DNA of 64,000 bases from Heliopora coerulea (Eukaryota; Cnidaria; Anthozoa; Scleralcyonacea; Helioporidae), in the NCBI GenBank assembly GCA_030142905.1, contig JASJOG010000119.1, positions 586,501-650,500 of the forward strand. Reading direction: 5' to 3'. Under the pieces are notes generated by a model that saw only the letters and a list, made by a program, of their open reading frames with translations, ran no database searches and was not told the DNA's origin. Made by a program: the position numbers and the translations under genes. This document shows positions 25,136 to 36,798 of the stretch, one piece after another (the stretch's first letter is position 1; the number at the start of each line of letters is the position of its first letter).

Positions 25136-26494
25136 GGATGCTATTATTTGTAGTATGGATGTTGTGGGTCTTTATCCACATATTCCACACGACGAAGGAT
25201 TAGAAAGTATAAGGGAAACAATGCAAGAATATAATAGTAATTTGGGTTTGGAAAAACGGGTGCCTGTTGAGGAGTTGGGAGATTTGGCAAAATAATTTTA
25301 GAAAATAATTATTTTGAGTTTGAAGACAAAATCTACCATCAAAAGTTAGGTACTGCAATAGGTATAAAGTTTGCAGCCTCTTTTGCCAACATCTTTATGT
25401 CCAAGTTAGAGGAGAAAATGTTGAGGAGATATCACCTGGATCCGTTGGTGTGGTGGCGGTTTTTGGACGATATTTTCCTCATTTGGCTCCATGGAAGGGA
25501 AAGTTTGTTAGAATTTTTAAATTATGTATACTTAGATATATACTTAGGTGTTATGGTTATGGTTCAAGGTAATAAGATCTCGACAGATGTTTATTGTAAA
25601 CCAACGGATACGCATCAGTATTTACATTACGGATCCTGTCATCCGAGGCATGTAAAGAAGGGGATTCCTTATGGGCAAGCCTTGAGAGTTAAACGGATTT
25701 GTAGTACGGAGGAGAGTTAGAGAGATAGATTACGAGATCGTAGTAATTTTATAAAAAGAGGTTTTAAGGAAAACTTGGCAGATTCTGAATTTGAGAGGGC
25801 CAGAGTTAAGACCAGGGAGAGTCTCCTTTGTCAAGATAGTAATAGAAGGGATATTAAAAGAAATAAAAGATTGCCATTAGTTATGACGTTTCACCCTGCA
25901 TTGTCGGGGGTAGGTAAAATTATTGATTCACTCTGGCCTATTTTGCGTGCCTCGGAGGACATGAGAAGTATTTTTGAAGAAAAGCCGATGATAGTGTACC
26001 GGCGACCAAAGAATTTAAACGATAATTTAGTGAGGTCTAAACTGAAGGCATAAGGTAGTGGGGATAAGGGTATGCGAAAGTGTGGTAAATCACGCTGCCA
26101 AATTTGCAATTTTGTGGAGGAAGGTTCTACATTTTGTAGAAATGGTCGTATATTTTATATCAATTATTTGTTTGATTGCGATTCGGCAGGAGTGATTTAC
26201 CTTATAATATGTAAAAAGTGCTCGAAGATTTATGTGGGCAGTACAATAACATCTTTCAGGAGGAGGTTTAATAACCATAAAAGTAGTGTTAAAAGATATG
26301 GTAATGGCCAAAGGGGTATAACGGGAGAACATTTGTATGCCAATTTTTATGAGGGGGGTCATGAGGGAATCAAAGATATGCTAGTAAAAATTGATAGGAC
26401 GGATGTATCAGACCCAACTAAAAGGGAAGGTTTTTGGACATATAAATTGGATTCTTTTGTACCTAAAGGTTTGAACCTTAGGGACTTCTTTTGA
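25136..26494 (+). pseudogene. Penelope-like retroelement: reverse transcriptase plus GIY-YIG endonuclease, frameshifted
   Basis: The coding order is that of a Penelope-like element. Near 25,150 the frame reads SMDVVGLYPHIPHDEGLES (RT motif). Around 25,460 comes RFLDDIFLIW (RT catalytic motif with the YxDD-type Asp pair), then KPTDTHQYLH and SCHPRHVKKGIPYGQALR. The frame then changes to 25,775-26,053 and again to 26,072-26,494. The last frame carries CGKSRCQICNF, the GIY-YIG block VIYLIICKKCSKIYVGST and RRRFNNHKS, and ends LNLRDFF. At least two frame breaks and a stop at 25,718 make it non-functional, and the N-terminal third of RT is missing. It is followed by a hammerhead-like motif. Confidence 0.85.
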
Positions 26495-26572
26495 GTATTT
26501 TTTAACGGATTTTTTAATTATTAAGTAATGCTATGTATATAAGGAGCATCTTCTATCTTGTAGTTCTTATTC

Positions 26573-26601
26573 TTGACAAAGGAGCAGCGCCTCGAAACGT
26601 T
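26573..26601 (+). ncRNA. Hammerhead-like motif after the Penelope-like element
   Basis: TTGACAA (versus CUGANGA) is followed by GGAG-rich and CCTC-rich strands and then CGAAACGTT, which preserves the GAAAC core strand. It lies 79 bp after the endonuclease stop codon, as expected for the 3' part of Penelope-like elements. The first core strand is degenerate. Confidence 0.4.
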
Positions 26602-27205
26602 GAAATAAAGTTTTTTAAAAGTTTTATCTTGTCATCTATAAATGATTTTAAAACTTGGGACAAGGAGGTTCTTGATACGTTTTATATATACTATATGAAG
26701 TGAAGTGAGGTTTCGCTTAAATGTTTGTGGTTGCTACTCCGAGTTTCACGCGGATGCGATCTTCAGGCAACTGAAACAGCGTCGATTCTTTGTCTCCTTT
26801 TTCTCTGTTTATTGACGTCATGGTTTGCGTGGGTTGGATAACTCGTCACTATTGTCCTCGTATGGCTTGTTTTTGAGATGAGAAATCTGTTCCGGTGTAA
26901 ACATTTTGAGACGATCTCTGATTTTTTGTTGGGAAGGTTTTTTAGGCGTGCTCAGTTGTCCACTTCAGTCTTTCCAAATTCTGCTATTTCGCGTGCATTC
27001 CGATTGTTTTCCACTCGATTTGCACGAGATATTCACACTTCGAAATTCCGCCCGATAGCAAACGGTGCAAAACATGGCTCATGTGGCCCCCCCTCCCTAT
27101 GCAAAACGAGATTTCTGAAACTGTTCGAAACTTTCCTGATCATGTCAGCAAGGGCCACAGTCTCCCAAATCGTGCTGCTTGGTTGTATAGATGGCTGGCC
27201 GTATC

Positions 27206-27480
27206 TATCTCTTAAAGAGTTTTTTTGGGTAATTTAATTAAGGTTCATTAAGACAAGGATTCTTAAAGAGTTTTTTTGGGTAATTTAATTAAGGTTCATT
27301 AAGACAAGATTCTTAAAGAGTTTTTTTTGGGTAATTTAATTAAGGTTCATTAAGACAAGATTCTTAAAGAGTTTTTTTGGGTAATTTAATTAAGGTTCAT
27401 TAAGACAAGATTCTTAAAGAGTTTTTTTGGGTAATTTAATTAAGGTTCATTAAGACAAGGTTCTTAAAGAGTTTTTTTTT
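27206..27480. repeat. 50-bp tandem repeats, left arm
   Basis: About five units of 50-51 bp, each with TTCTTAAAGAGTTTTTTTGG followed by GTAATTTAATTAAGGTTCAT. The mirror-image array is at 32,390-32,655. Confidence 0.85.
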
Positions 27481-28178
27481 TCCCTATGAAATGTCGCCTC
27501 ACCGAAGACGTCTGGTTGTATTTCTGGCTCGAAACAAGAATGTAAGGGAAACAACCACCAGGTAACACTCCACAAAGCTACTTGTTTTTGGTCACCAAAC
27601 TATCCTTCGGCGAAACAGTTGTCCACTTCAGTCTTTCTCACTTCTCGCGTGGCTTGTAGATGATGAACTTTACCGTATTCGACCAGTAATGGTTTCATCA
27701 TGATTTTAAACCTTTCGGGAAAGTTTGAATGTTTAAAGCCGTCTTGTTTTTGCAAATGCACCGTTGAACCCTTTGGGTTGAGGTGCCGCAAAATGCTTAG
27801 TTGAAAATACGTAAGAGTTGCAGGTTTGTACGCTACGACATTTTTCTTTTTTACGAATGTTTTACAGAGGAAAAAGTACGTCTTTTACTTCTCTCTACTC
27901 GTTCTTCTTTCGACAAAACTTGCTCAAGGTTTGGTTGTCGTATGTTGTTGTATGTTTTGTAATATTACCGATTTTTGGACAGCAATAACAATTCAGAACT
28001 CGAAGCGTTCAGCGACACCTCAACGCAAAGGGTTCAAAGGTGAATTTACAGAATGCATATTGCAGAGATGAGTTGTAGAACAGTTCTTTCCAGTGATAAA
28101 TTGTCCAGTGACTAAGATGTATTGCAAAAGTGAAACTAGCCGATAGCGAATACAGTCATTTCTTTGGCCGTTCTTAAA

Positions 28179-28562
28179 TTATTTTCTTTGATTGATCTTC
28201 CAAAACAAGTCTTTAATAATGTCATGATCCGACCTTTGATTGAAATTCCAAAAACACTGTTTAATAATGTCATGATCCGGCCTTTGATTGATATTCCAAA
28301 AAAACTCTTTAATAATGTCGTGATCCGACCTTAACTTAAAATTCCAAAGCGGCTCATTAATAATGTCATGATCCGACCTTAAATTAAAATTCCAAAAGGG
28401 CTCTTTAACGACCCTACGAGCATGCTCAATTGAATCTTCTTGGTTCCCACATTTGATTAATTGGTTTTTAGTTGATAAATTAGCGCTTCTGACAGGGGAG
28501 GGAGGGCGGGGGAGGAGGTTGGTCCCTCCCCCACTATTGGACCGACCGAAGGTCGGCCTCAT
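28179..28562 (-). CDS. 127-residue frame in left arm with 16-residue repeats
   Basis: The minus-strand frame starts MRPTFGRSNSGGGTN, has a short unique part (LIKCGNQEDSIEHARRVV), then repeats a 16-residue unit of the type EPFWNFNLRSDHDIIN about four times and stops. The 48-bp DNA unit underlying it is a diverged form of the central array. An identical protein is encoded in the right arm at 31,304-31,687 on the plus strand. The domain is not recognised. Whether it is expressed is unknown; the frame could survive only because 48 is a multiple of three. Confidence 0.35.
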   Translation of the reverse strand: MRPTFGRSNSGGGTNLLPRPPSPVRSANLSTKNQLIKCGNQEDSIEHARRVVKEPFWNFNLRSDHDIINEPLWNFKLRSDHDIIKEFFWNINQRPDHDIIKQCFWNFNQRSDHDIIKDLFWKINQRK

Positions 28563-28568
28563 TTAAAG

Positions 28569-30430
28569 TCGGAGCCGTTTTGGAATTCCAATTTAAGGTC
28601 GGATCATAACACTCTTAATGAGCCGTTTTGGAATTCCAATTTAAGGTCGGATCATAACATTCTTAATGAGCCGTTTTGGAATTCCAATTTAAGGTCGGAT
28701 CATAACATTCTTAATGAGCCGTTTTGGAATTCCAATTTAAGGTCGGATCATAACATTCTTAATGAGCCGTTTTGGAATTCCAATTTAAGGTCGGATCATA
28801 ACATTCTTAATGAGCCGTTTTGGAATTCCAATTTAAGGTCGGATCATAACACTCTTAATGAGCCGTTTTGGAATTCCAATTTAAGGTCGGATCATAACAT
28901 TCTTAATGAGCCGTTTTGGAATTCCAATTTAAGGTCGGATCATAACACTCTTAATGAGCCGTTTTGGAATTCCAATTTAAGGTCGGATCATAACATTCTT
29001 AATGAGCCGTTTTGGAATTCCAATTTAAGGTCGGATCATAACACTCTTAATGAGTCGTTTTGGAATTCCAATTTAAGGTCGGATCATAACACTCTTAATG
29101 AGCCGTTTTGGAATTCCAATTTAAGGTCGGATCATAACACTCTTAATGAGCCGTTTTGGAATTCCAATTTAAGGTCGGATCATAACACTCTTAATGAGCC
29201 GTTTTGGAATTCCAATTTAAGGTCGGATCATAACACTCTTAATGAGCCGTTTTGGAATTCCAATTTAAGGTCGGATCATAACACTCTTAATGAGCCGTTT
29301 TGGAATTCCAATTTAAGGTCGGATCATAACACTCTTAATGAGCCGTTTTGGAATTCCAATTTAAGGTCGGATCATAACACTCTTAATGAGCCGTTTTGGA
29401 ATTCCAATTTAAGGTCGGATCATAACACTCTTAATGAGCCGTTTTGGAATTCCAATTTAAGGTCGGATCATAACATTCTTAATGAGCCGTTTTGGAATTC
29501 CAATTTAAGGTCGGATCATAACACTCTTAATGAGCCGTTTTGGAATTCCAATTTAAGGTCGGATCATAACACTCTTAATGAGCCGTTTTGGAATTCCAAT
29601 TTAAGGTCGGATCATAACACTCTTAATGAGCCGTTTTGGAATTCCAATTTAAGGTCGGATCATAACACTCTTAATGAGCCGTTTTGGAATTCCAATTTAA
29701 GGTCGGATCATAACACTCTTAATGAGCCGTTTTGGAATTCCAATTTAAGGTCGGATCATAACATTCTTAATGAGCCGTTTTGGAATTCCAATTTAAGGTC
29801 GGATCATAACATTCTTAATGAGCCGTTTTGGAATTCCAATTTAAGGTCGGATCATAACACTCTTAATGAGCCGTTTTGGAATTCCAATTTAAGGTCGGAT
29901 CATAACATTCTTAATGAGCCGTTTTGGAATTCCAATTTAAGGTCGGATCATAACATTCTTAATGAGCCGTTTTGGAATTCCAATTTAAGGTCGGATCATA
30001 ACATTCTTAATGAGCCGTTTTGGAATTCCAATTTAAGGTCCGATCATAACACTCTTAATGAGCCGTTTTGGAATTCCAATTTAAGGTCCGATCATAACAC
30101 TCTTAATGAGCCGTTTTGGAATTCCAATTTAAGGTCGGATCATAACATTCTTAATGAGCCGTTTTGGAATTCCAATTTAAGGTCGGATCATAACACTCTT
30201 AATGAGTCGTTTTGGAATTCCAATTTAAGGTCGGATCATAACACTCTTAATGAGCCGTTTTGGAATTCCAATTTAAGGTCGGATCATAACACTCTTAATG
30301 AGCCGTTTTGGAATTCCAATTTAAGGTCGGATCATAACACTCTTAATGAGCCGTTTTGGAATTCCAATTTAAGGTCGGATCATAACATTCTTAATGGGCC
30401 GTTTTGGAATTCCAATTTAAGGTCCGGTCA
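28569..30430 (+). repeat. 48-bp tandem array, left half (~39 units), open in one frame without a start codon
   Basis: The unit GAGCCGTTTTGGAATTCCAA plus 28 further bases repeats with an exact 48-bp period and no indels: the same string returns every 240 bp at 28,621, 28,861 and so on to 30,301. In the plus-strand frame starting with GAG it reads EPFWNSNLRSDHNTLN (Thr/Ile alternates), with no stop and no ATG, GTG or TTG. The frame therefore runs open for some 640 codons to just past 30,445 yet would escape ordinary gene finding. Confidence 0.9.
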
Positions 30431-30449
30431 TAACATTCTTAATGATCAT

Positions 30450-31295
30450 AACATTAAATTGGAATTCCAAAACGGCTCATTAAGAGTGTTATGATCCGAC
30501 CTTAAATTGGAATTCCAAAACGGCTCATTAAGAGTGTTATGATCCGACCTTAAATTGGAATTCCAAAACGGCTCATTAAGAGTGTTATGATCCGACCTTA
30601 AATTGGAATTCCAAAACGGCTCATTAAGAGTGTTATGATCCGACCTTAAATTGGAATTCCAAAACGGCTCATTAAGAGTGTTATGATCCGACCTTAAATT
30701 GGAATTCCAAAACGGCTCATTAAGAGTGTTATGATCCGACCTTAAATTGGAATTCCAAAACGGCTCATTAAGAATGTTATGATCCGACCTTAAATTGGAA
30801 TTCCAAAACGGCTCATTAAGAGTGTTATGATCCGACCTTAAATTGGAATTCCAAAACGGCTCATTAAGAGTGTTATGATCCGACCTTAAATTGGAATTCC
30901 AAAACGGCTCATTAAGAGTGTTATGATCCGACCTTAAATTGGAATTCCAAAACGGCTCATTAAGAGTGTTATGATCCGACCTTAAATTGGAATTCCAAAA
31001 CGGCTCATTAAGAGTGTTATGATCCGACCTTAAATTGGAATTCCAAAACGGCTCATTAAGAGTGTTATGATCCGACCTTAAATTGGAATTCCAAAACGGC
31101 TCATTAAGAGTGTTATGATCCGACCTTAAATTGGAATTCCAAAACGGCTCATTAAGAGTGTTATGATCCGACCTTAAATTGGAATTCCAAAACGGCTCAT
31201 TAAGAATGTTATGATCCGACCTTAAATTGGAATTCCAAAACGGCTCATTAAGAATGTTATGATCCGACCTTAAATTGGAATTCCAAAACGGCTCC
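30450..31295 (-). repeat. 48-bp tandem array, right half (~18 units, inverted)
   Basis: The same 48-bp unit in opposite orientation, with the minus strand encoding the same 16-residue repeat. It has fewer than half the units of the left half, so the foldback is asymmetric at its centre. The switch point near 30,445 has a short scrambled unit (CTTAATGATCATAACATTAA). Confidence 0.9.
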
Positions 31296-31303
31296 GACTT
31301 TAA

Positions 31304-31687
31304 ATGAGGCCGACCTTCGGTCGGTCCAATAGTGGGGGAGGGACCAACCTCCTCCCCCGCCCTCCCTCCCCTGTCAGAAGCGCTAATTTATCAACTAAAA
31401 ACCAATTAATCAAATGTGGGAACCAAGAAGATTCAATTGAGCATGCTCGTAGGGTCGTTAAAGAGCCCTTTTGGAATTTTAATTTAAGGTCGGATCATGA
31501 CATTATTAATGAGCCGCTTTGGAATTTTAAGTTAAGGTCGGATCACGACATTATTAAAGAGTTTTTTTGGAATATCAATCAAAGGCCGGATCATGACATT
31601 ATTAAACAGTGTTTTTGGAATTTCAATCAAAGGTCGGATCATGACATTATTAAAGACTTGTTTTGGAAGATCAATCAAAGAAAATAA
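31304..31687 (+). CDS. 127-residue frame in right arm with 16-residue repeats
   Basis: Identical protein to the left-arm frame at 28,562-28,179, in mirror orientation. A unique N-terminal part of about 58 residues precedes four to five copies of the EPFWNFNL-RSDHDIIK repeat. No domain is recognised. Confidence 0.35.
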   Translation: MRPTFGRSNSGGGTNLLPRPPSPVRSANLSTKNQLIKCGNQEDSIEHARRVVKEPFWNFNLRSDHDIINEPLWNFKLRSDHDIIKEFFWNINQRPDHDIIKQCFWNFNQRSDHDIIKDLFWKINQRK

Positions 31688-32389
31688 TTTAAGAACGGCC
31701 AAAGAAATGACTGTATTCGCTATCGGCTAGTTTCACTTTTGCAATACATCTTAGTCACTGGACAATTTATCACTGGAAAGAACTGTTCTACAACTCATCT
31801 CTGCAATATGCATTCTGTAAATTCACCTTTGAACCCTTTGCGTTGAGGTGTCGCTGAACGCTTCGAGTTCTGAATTGTTATTGCTGTCCAAAAATCGGTA
31901 ATATTACAAAACATACAACAACATACGACAACCAAACCTTGAGCAAGTTTTGTCGAAAGAAGAACGAGTAGAGAGAAGTAAAAGACGTACTTTTTCCTCT
32001 GTAAAACATTCGTAAAAAAGAAAAATGTCGTAGCGTACAAACCTGCAACTCTTACGTATTTTCAACTAAGCATTTTGCGGCACCTCAACCCAAAGGGTTC
32101 AACGGTTTATTTGCAAAAACAAGACGGCTTTAAACATTCAAACTTTCCCGAAAGGTTTAAAATCATGATGAAACCATTACTGGTCGAATACGGTAAAGTT
32201 CATCATCTACAAGCCACGCGAGAAGTGAGAAAGACTGAAGTGGACAACTGTTTCGCCGAAGGATAGTTTGGTGACCAAAAACAAGTAGCTTTGTGGAGTG
32301 TTACCTGGTGGTTGTTTCCCTTACATTCTTGTTTCGAGCCAGAAATACAACCAGACGTCTTCGGTGAGGCGACATTTCATAGGGAAAAA

Positions 32390-32655
32390 AAAAACTCTTT
32401 AAGAACCTTGTCTTAATGAACCTTAATTAAATTACCCAAAAAAACTCTTTAAGAATCTTGTCTTAATGAACCTTAATTAAATTACCCAAAAAAACTCTTT
32501 AAGAATCTTGTCTTAATGAACCTTAATTAAATTACCCAAAAAAACTCTTTAAGAATCTTGTCTTAATGAACCTTAATTAAATTACCCAAAAAAACTCTTT
32601 AAGAATCTTGTCTTAATGAACCTTAATTAAATTACCCAAAAAAACTCTTTAAGAT
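32390..32655. repeat. 50-bp tandem repeats, right arm
   Basis: Mirror image of 27,206-27,480: about five units of AAAAAAACTCTTTAAGAATC followed by TTGTCTTAATGAACCTTAAT. Confidence 0.85.
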
Positions 32656-33195
32656 ACGGCCAGCCATCCATACAACCAAACAGCACGATTTGGGAGACTG
32701 TGGCCCTTGCTGACATGATCAGGAAAGTTTCGAACAGTTTCAGAAATCTCGTTTTGCATAGGGAGGGGGGCCACATGAGCCATGTTTTGCACCGTTTGCT
32801 ATCGGGCGGAATTTCGAAGTGTGAATATCTCGTGCAAATCAAGTGGAAAACAATCGGAATGCACGCGAAATAGCAGAATTTGGCAGCCTCTGGCCTTTAC
32901 GAACATGATCAGGGAAGTTTTGAACAGTTGCATAAATCTCGTTTTGCAAAGGGGGGACCACATGAAACATGTGGTCTCCCCTTTCCTATCAGGCCAAATT
33001 TCGAAGTGTGCATATCTTGTGCAGATTGAATGGCAAACAGTCGGAATCAACGTGAAACAATAGGATTTGGCAGCCTCTGGCCTTAGCTGACATGATCAGG
33101 GAAGTTTCGGACAGTTGTAGAAATCTCGTTTTGTATAGGGCGCACCACATGAGCCATGTGGTCCCCCGTTTGCTATCGTGCCAAATTTCGAAGTG
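32650..33195 (-). repeat. Dispersed ~186-bp repeat, three tandem units (reverse orientation)
   Basis: Units around 32,690, 32,885 and 33,070 each contain (T/C)TGACATGATCAGG(A/G)AAGTTT, GAAATCTCGTTTTG, a C-rich (or G-rich) CCACATGAG block and AATTTCGAAGTG. The first unit is shared with the left arm of the foldback; the next two extend beyond it. Confidence 0.75.
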
Positions 33196-33534
33196 GATTG
33201 AATAATTTAAAGATCATTACCTTAGATTAGTGATTCGTTTACCCGTATATAGGGGTTTTCGATATAAAGAAAATTCCGACGAATGAATAGCAATAGTTTA
33301 CCTGTCCTTTTTTCAACCTTGCCATTTCCTGGGCAATTAATCCGATATTATAATTCCAAGAATCGAAGAAAACTTCCTTGGCTTTAGATACCAAATTTTG
33401 TATGCCAGCATACCAACAGAGCGTGATTCACCTGAAAACCAACAAAGAGAACCAAAAGAGTTTGAGACAGGTACACTGAGCTGCATTGAACCGTACAAAA
33501 ATAAAGAATGTGATCATTGAATAGGAGAGGGAAA

Positions 33535-36343
33535 ATGGCGACTGTCTTGAGGATTTTGATTTTACTGACAGCTGATTTGTTGTTCATTCAAAGTGCTTTT
33601 TCAAAACACACAAGTAAGTGTATCTTTAGTTAAGTTGTGAACATATAAATAGTAACTGATGCTTTAACCCCTTCTGGTCGGGTCTGAAAATATATTATTT
33701 TGACACTCGACAATTTCCTTCGTCAAATATAAACTCCATTTTATGTGATGATAAATAAGGGAAAATGCCGTACATTCGTTGAATATTCTGTGGTTATTTT
33801 ATCTCATTAACGCAAGACGTTTTCACTCGGCTATGGTGAACCTCTGAAAATGTATGAGCTAAATAAGACAAACCTTACGTGAGATACGAAAAAGCTCGTA
33901 CGGGGCTTTTTGTCATGGATGAATGGATAAATTACCGTAAAGAGAAAATAAACTGAATGTTTACAATTACTCCCAGATCACCTCCACTCTTTTCTTATGA
34001 GAATGAAACATTCAAGAAAATCAAGGGATGGTTCTAAGAAGAGCAGCGCTTGGGTTCCAAAAATACAACAAAGAACTACGGCGAGTGATAAAGGTAGAGA
34101 CACGAAAATTTTTCATTCATTTGTTCATGTGCATTTTTACGTAAATCATTTTATCATATTTTGCGCAGTTATACTGGGTAAAGAAAATTCCTAAGTGGTA
34201 AAAAACGTTTTGTTAAAATAAATAAGCGTACATTTCAATGAACAGCAGGACTATTTCAGTGTAGTCTTATTATATTAAATCTACGACCTTCCTTCAGGAT
34301 TTTATGCAGACAGAAGACTTGATTTTGTTCGTAGGAACATGGATACCATATCTTGAGGAAAAAATTAATACTTAAAAACAAAATGGACGATCTCTAATCT
34401 TAAACATTTTAATGCTCACTGACAATATGAAAAAGATATTATTTTAACTTCTCAACCTACTATTATTAGATCATCGTTTTATCGTCATATCTCTCTGGAA
34501 TGTTTCATTGGTAATAACTAAAATCAAGATTATGTCAATTTCTGCGCAATTCAAAATTCATTCTTTGAATTAACGCAATGGACGATAACATTGTCGACAA
34601 GCAAAATCTAATCTTACAACAATTTCCGCAAAATCCTGAAGAGGGAACCTTACATACCTCCGAAACATGTTGAATTATAAAAATATAAACTGAAGAACAT
34701 TCTCCTCTTCTCTAAAATGCTTAACCCTTTCCATTCCTTACCCGACTTTTTAATTTTACTTCCGCTATAACGCCAGACGATTCTACTTGTCAAGGGGAGA
34801 CCTTCTCAGGCAGGACATAGGTAAACTAAACTATACCTCGATCAACGTTCCACTCAAGCCGATCCTATTTTTGTTTTAACAGAAACTAACAAATTGGTTT
34901 TGACAGCTCTTTACGGTGGTCTTGGAACAGGAGAGGCATCGAGCGAAAATTTTGCCTATGCAGATCAGCTCTTTAATAAAATCATAAATGCCGCAGGATA
35001 CGGTATACCCCCGGGTATTTACTCTTATGCTTTTAATCCAACGACCGGGATGCCATTCATGTGCGACCCAACAAAAACTCCGCCCGGTGGTGTATCCCAG
35101 GTCAACTCGGCAGCAGCTATGCCATTATCACCGGCTAAAACACCTCCGGCAAATTCTCCCCCAGCGGCAACTCAGCCCCTTCCTCCTGGAGGCCCGTATC
35201 AGGCGGAGAAAGCATCTGATGAATTGACAGAAAATAAGACCCTCGATAAAGTAACTCCGGATGAACATACCGAGGAGCAACAGATCCCGACAAAATCGGT
35301 ACAGATGGAAGAATTGGTCCTACAAAAAGAGCAAAGAATTTCTCCCATAGATGATATGACGGCGTCCATGTCAGCAGGTAGCTCGACCGGAAATGGTACA
35401 AAAGATGAGGGACGTGAGGAGGGTCAAACCCCGACTCCTCCTGGTAATACACCAAGGGCGCCGCCAAAGGTATCAAAGAACAATGACCAAGACGAAGACA
35501 TAATGTCACCAGTGTCTCCACACACCACAGCAACAGGAAGTGACGCAAACAACGACGTAAACGCAAATGAAAACCATTATAATTCACCTGAAGCACTCAT
35601 TGGTGACATGACGTCATCAGTCTCGCCAGAGAAAACAAAAGGAAATGACGTAATGCATAACGTAGATAGCGATGGCCAAACGCCAACTCCACCAGGGGAC
35701 CACGAAATAGAGTCTTCTAATATGGGTGGTGATAAAACGACATCATCATTGTCGCTTCGAGGGACACAACAGAGCCAAGTTCAAATGAGTCCAAATCAAA
35801 TTGGATCTACGTCCTCTGGTTCACAGCTGGGAAGTTTTAATAGCGCAAAAAGCGGTTCTTCCGTAGGTAGTCCGGATTTTGTCAACAGGCCAAAATCAAA
35901 CTCAAGAGGAAATTCACCCAAGGACACACTGGGTGAAAAGTTGTCCGGAAACACACTGACTCCGCTGATCGACAATTCCTACGATACCACTAAGCCGGCA
36001 GCAACACAACAGAAACGTTCCAACTCACTGACAAACTTAATAAAAGGTAGAAAGTACATGACATCCAAAAGAAACACCATTAAGATCAAGCTGCCTGATC
36101 TACCACCTTGTCCCGATATGAAGCAATACCACTGGCCTTGGAATTGTTTAGGTGAGTAGGACATTGGGCTGATTTTATCATCTAAACGATAAACTCTAGA
36201 TCTTATTTCCTCATTCTAACGGTGCAAAATTTTTCATTTTAGATGAAAAAGGAAATGTCGTTAAAAAAGAATGCATAGAAAGCCTCAAAGAAATGTCGCC
36301 TTATGCAGGATATTCCAATCACTTTACAACAGACGGTAGATAG
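33535..36343 (+). CDS. Gene A: secreted four-cysteine low-complexity protein, four exons (521 aa)
   Basis: Exons 33,535-33,613, 33,977-34,093, 34,883-36,151 and 36,243-36,343 join with phase-1 introns throughout (stop TAG 36,341). Residues 1-23 are a signal peptide (MATVLRILILLTADLLF...). A short basic second exon follows, then a conserved block YSYAFNPTTGMPFMCDPTK (about 112-130). Next comes a long Ser/Thr/Pro-rich middle with repeated GQTPTPPG and SPVSP-type motifs, then a C-terminal block IKLPDLPPCPD...WPWNCL and KKEC. The four cysteines are C126, C475, C487 and C499. An alternative acceptor at 34,907 would remove eight residues. Gene B next door has the same exon plan and cysteine blocks, so the two are tandem paralogues. 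The family is not recognised. A secreted structural or matrix role is inferred from composition only. Confidence 0.7.
34723..34828. repeat. MITE-like ~100-bp element, copy 5 (reverse), in gene A intron 2
   Basis: AACCCTTTCCATTCCTTACC, then CGCCAGACGATTCTACTTGT and CAAGGGGAGACCTTCTC match the reverse complement of the 3287 copy. It ends about 55 bp before exon 3. Confidence 0.6.
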
Positions 36344-36798
36344 ACCAGGATATACCACAGTATCAACGCCCCACGTTGAACTCCACCTGCGGCTTATGTT
36401 TCCCAGACAATTTGCCACTTGCAACGTTTAAGATTTTAAAGATATCTCTTTCTCTCTTTCACTCTAAACTTCCGACGAATGTGACAAGATCAAAACAAAT
36501 ACAATAATGAGACGTAATTACATTTACTGGTTTACATTTTCATAAGTAGATTTAAATTTTCACATTTACAAAACTTCTCGTTGACGTTCGCATGTTGTTG
36601 TAAATGATAAAAAAGGGAGGGGATGAAGTTAATTTCGCTGCTATTTTCTGGAATGTGGAAACAATTCCCTCAAGAAATGCTTGAAATCAGGAACTGAGTC
36701 AATACAAAATTTGAGTCACTTGGAGTCTAAAATTTCTCATTGAGAGCAATTGTGGATTACATAAAGGTATAGCATATGTTATAATGACGCTCTTCATC

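Larger units (their letters stand above)
26974..32883. mobile_element. ~5.9-kb foldback (long inverted repeat) structure
   Basis: The outer arms 26,974-28,575 and 31,292-32,883 are near-identical inverted copies of about 1.6 kb. From the outside inwards each arm holds a 186-bp dispersed repeat unit, about five 50-bp tandem repeats, a region with a nested inverted-repeat element, diverged 48-bp units in an open frame, and a GC-rich stretch (GGGAGGGAGGGCGGGGGAGG). The centre is a 48-bp tandem array of about 39 units in one orientation and about 18 in the other, turning near 30,445. Architecturally this resembles foldback transposons, whose long inverted repeats are built from tandem subrepeats. 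No transposase is present. The arms differ at several bases (for example GC versus TT near 27,758 and 32,107), so they are not trivially the same molecule read twice. Confidence 0.7.

Noticed and set aside
22705..31295. Tandem arrays considered as CRISPR
   Set aside because: The units are contiguous repeats without unique spacers, in a eukaryotic setting.
26974..32883. Foldback dismissed as a pure read-through artefact
   Set aside because: Arms differ by scattered substitutions and the central arrays differ in unit number, which a simple mirrored read would not give; still listed for checking.
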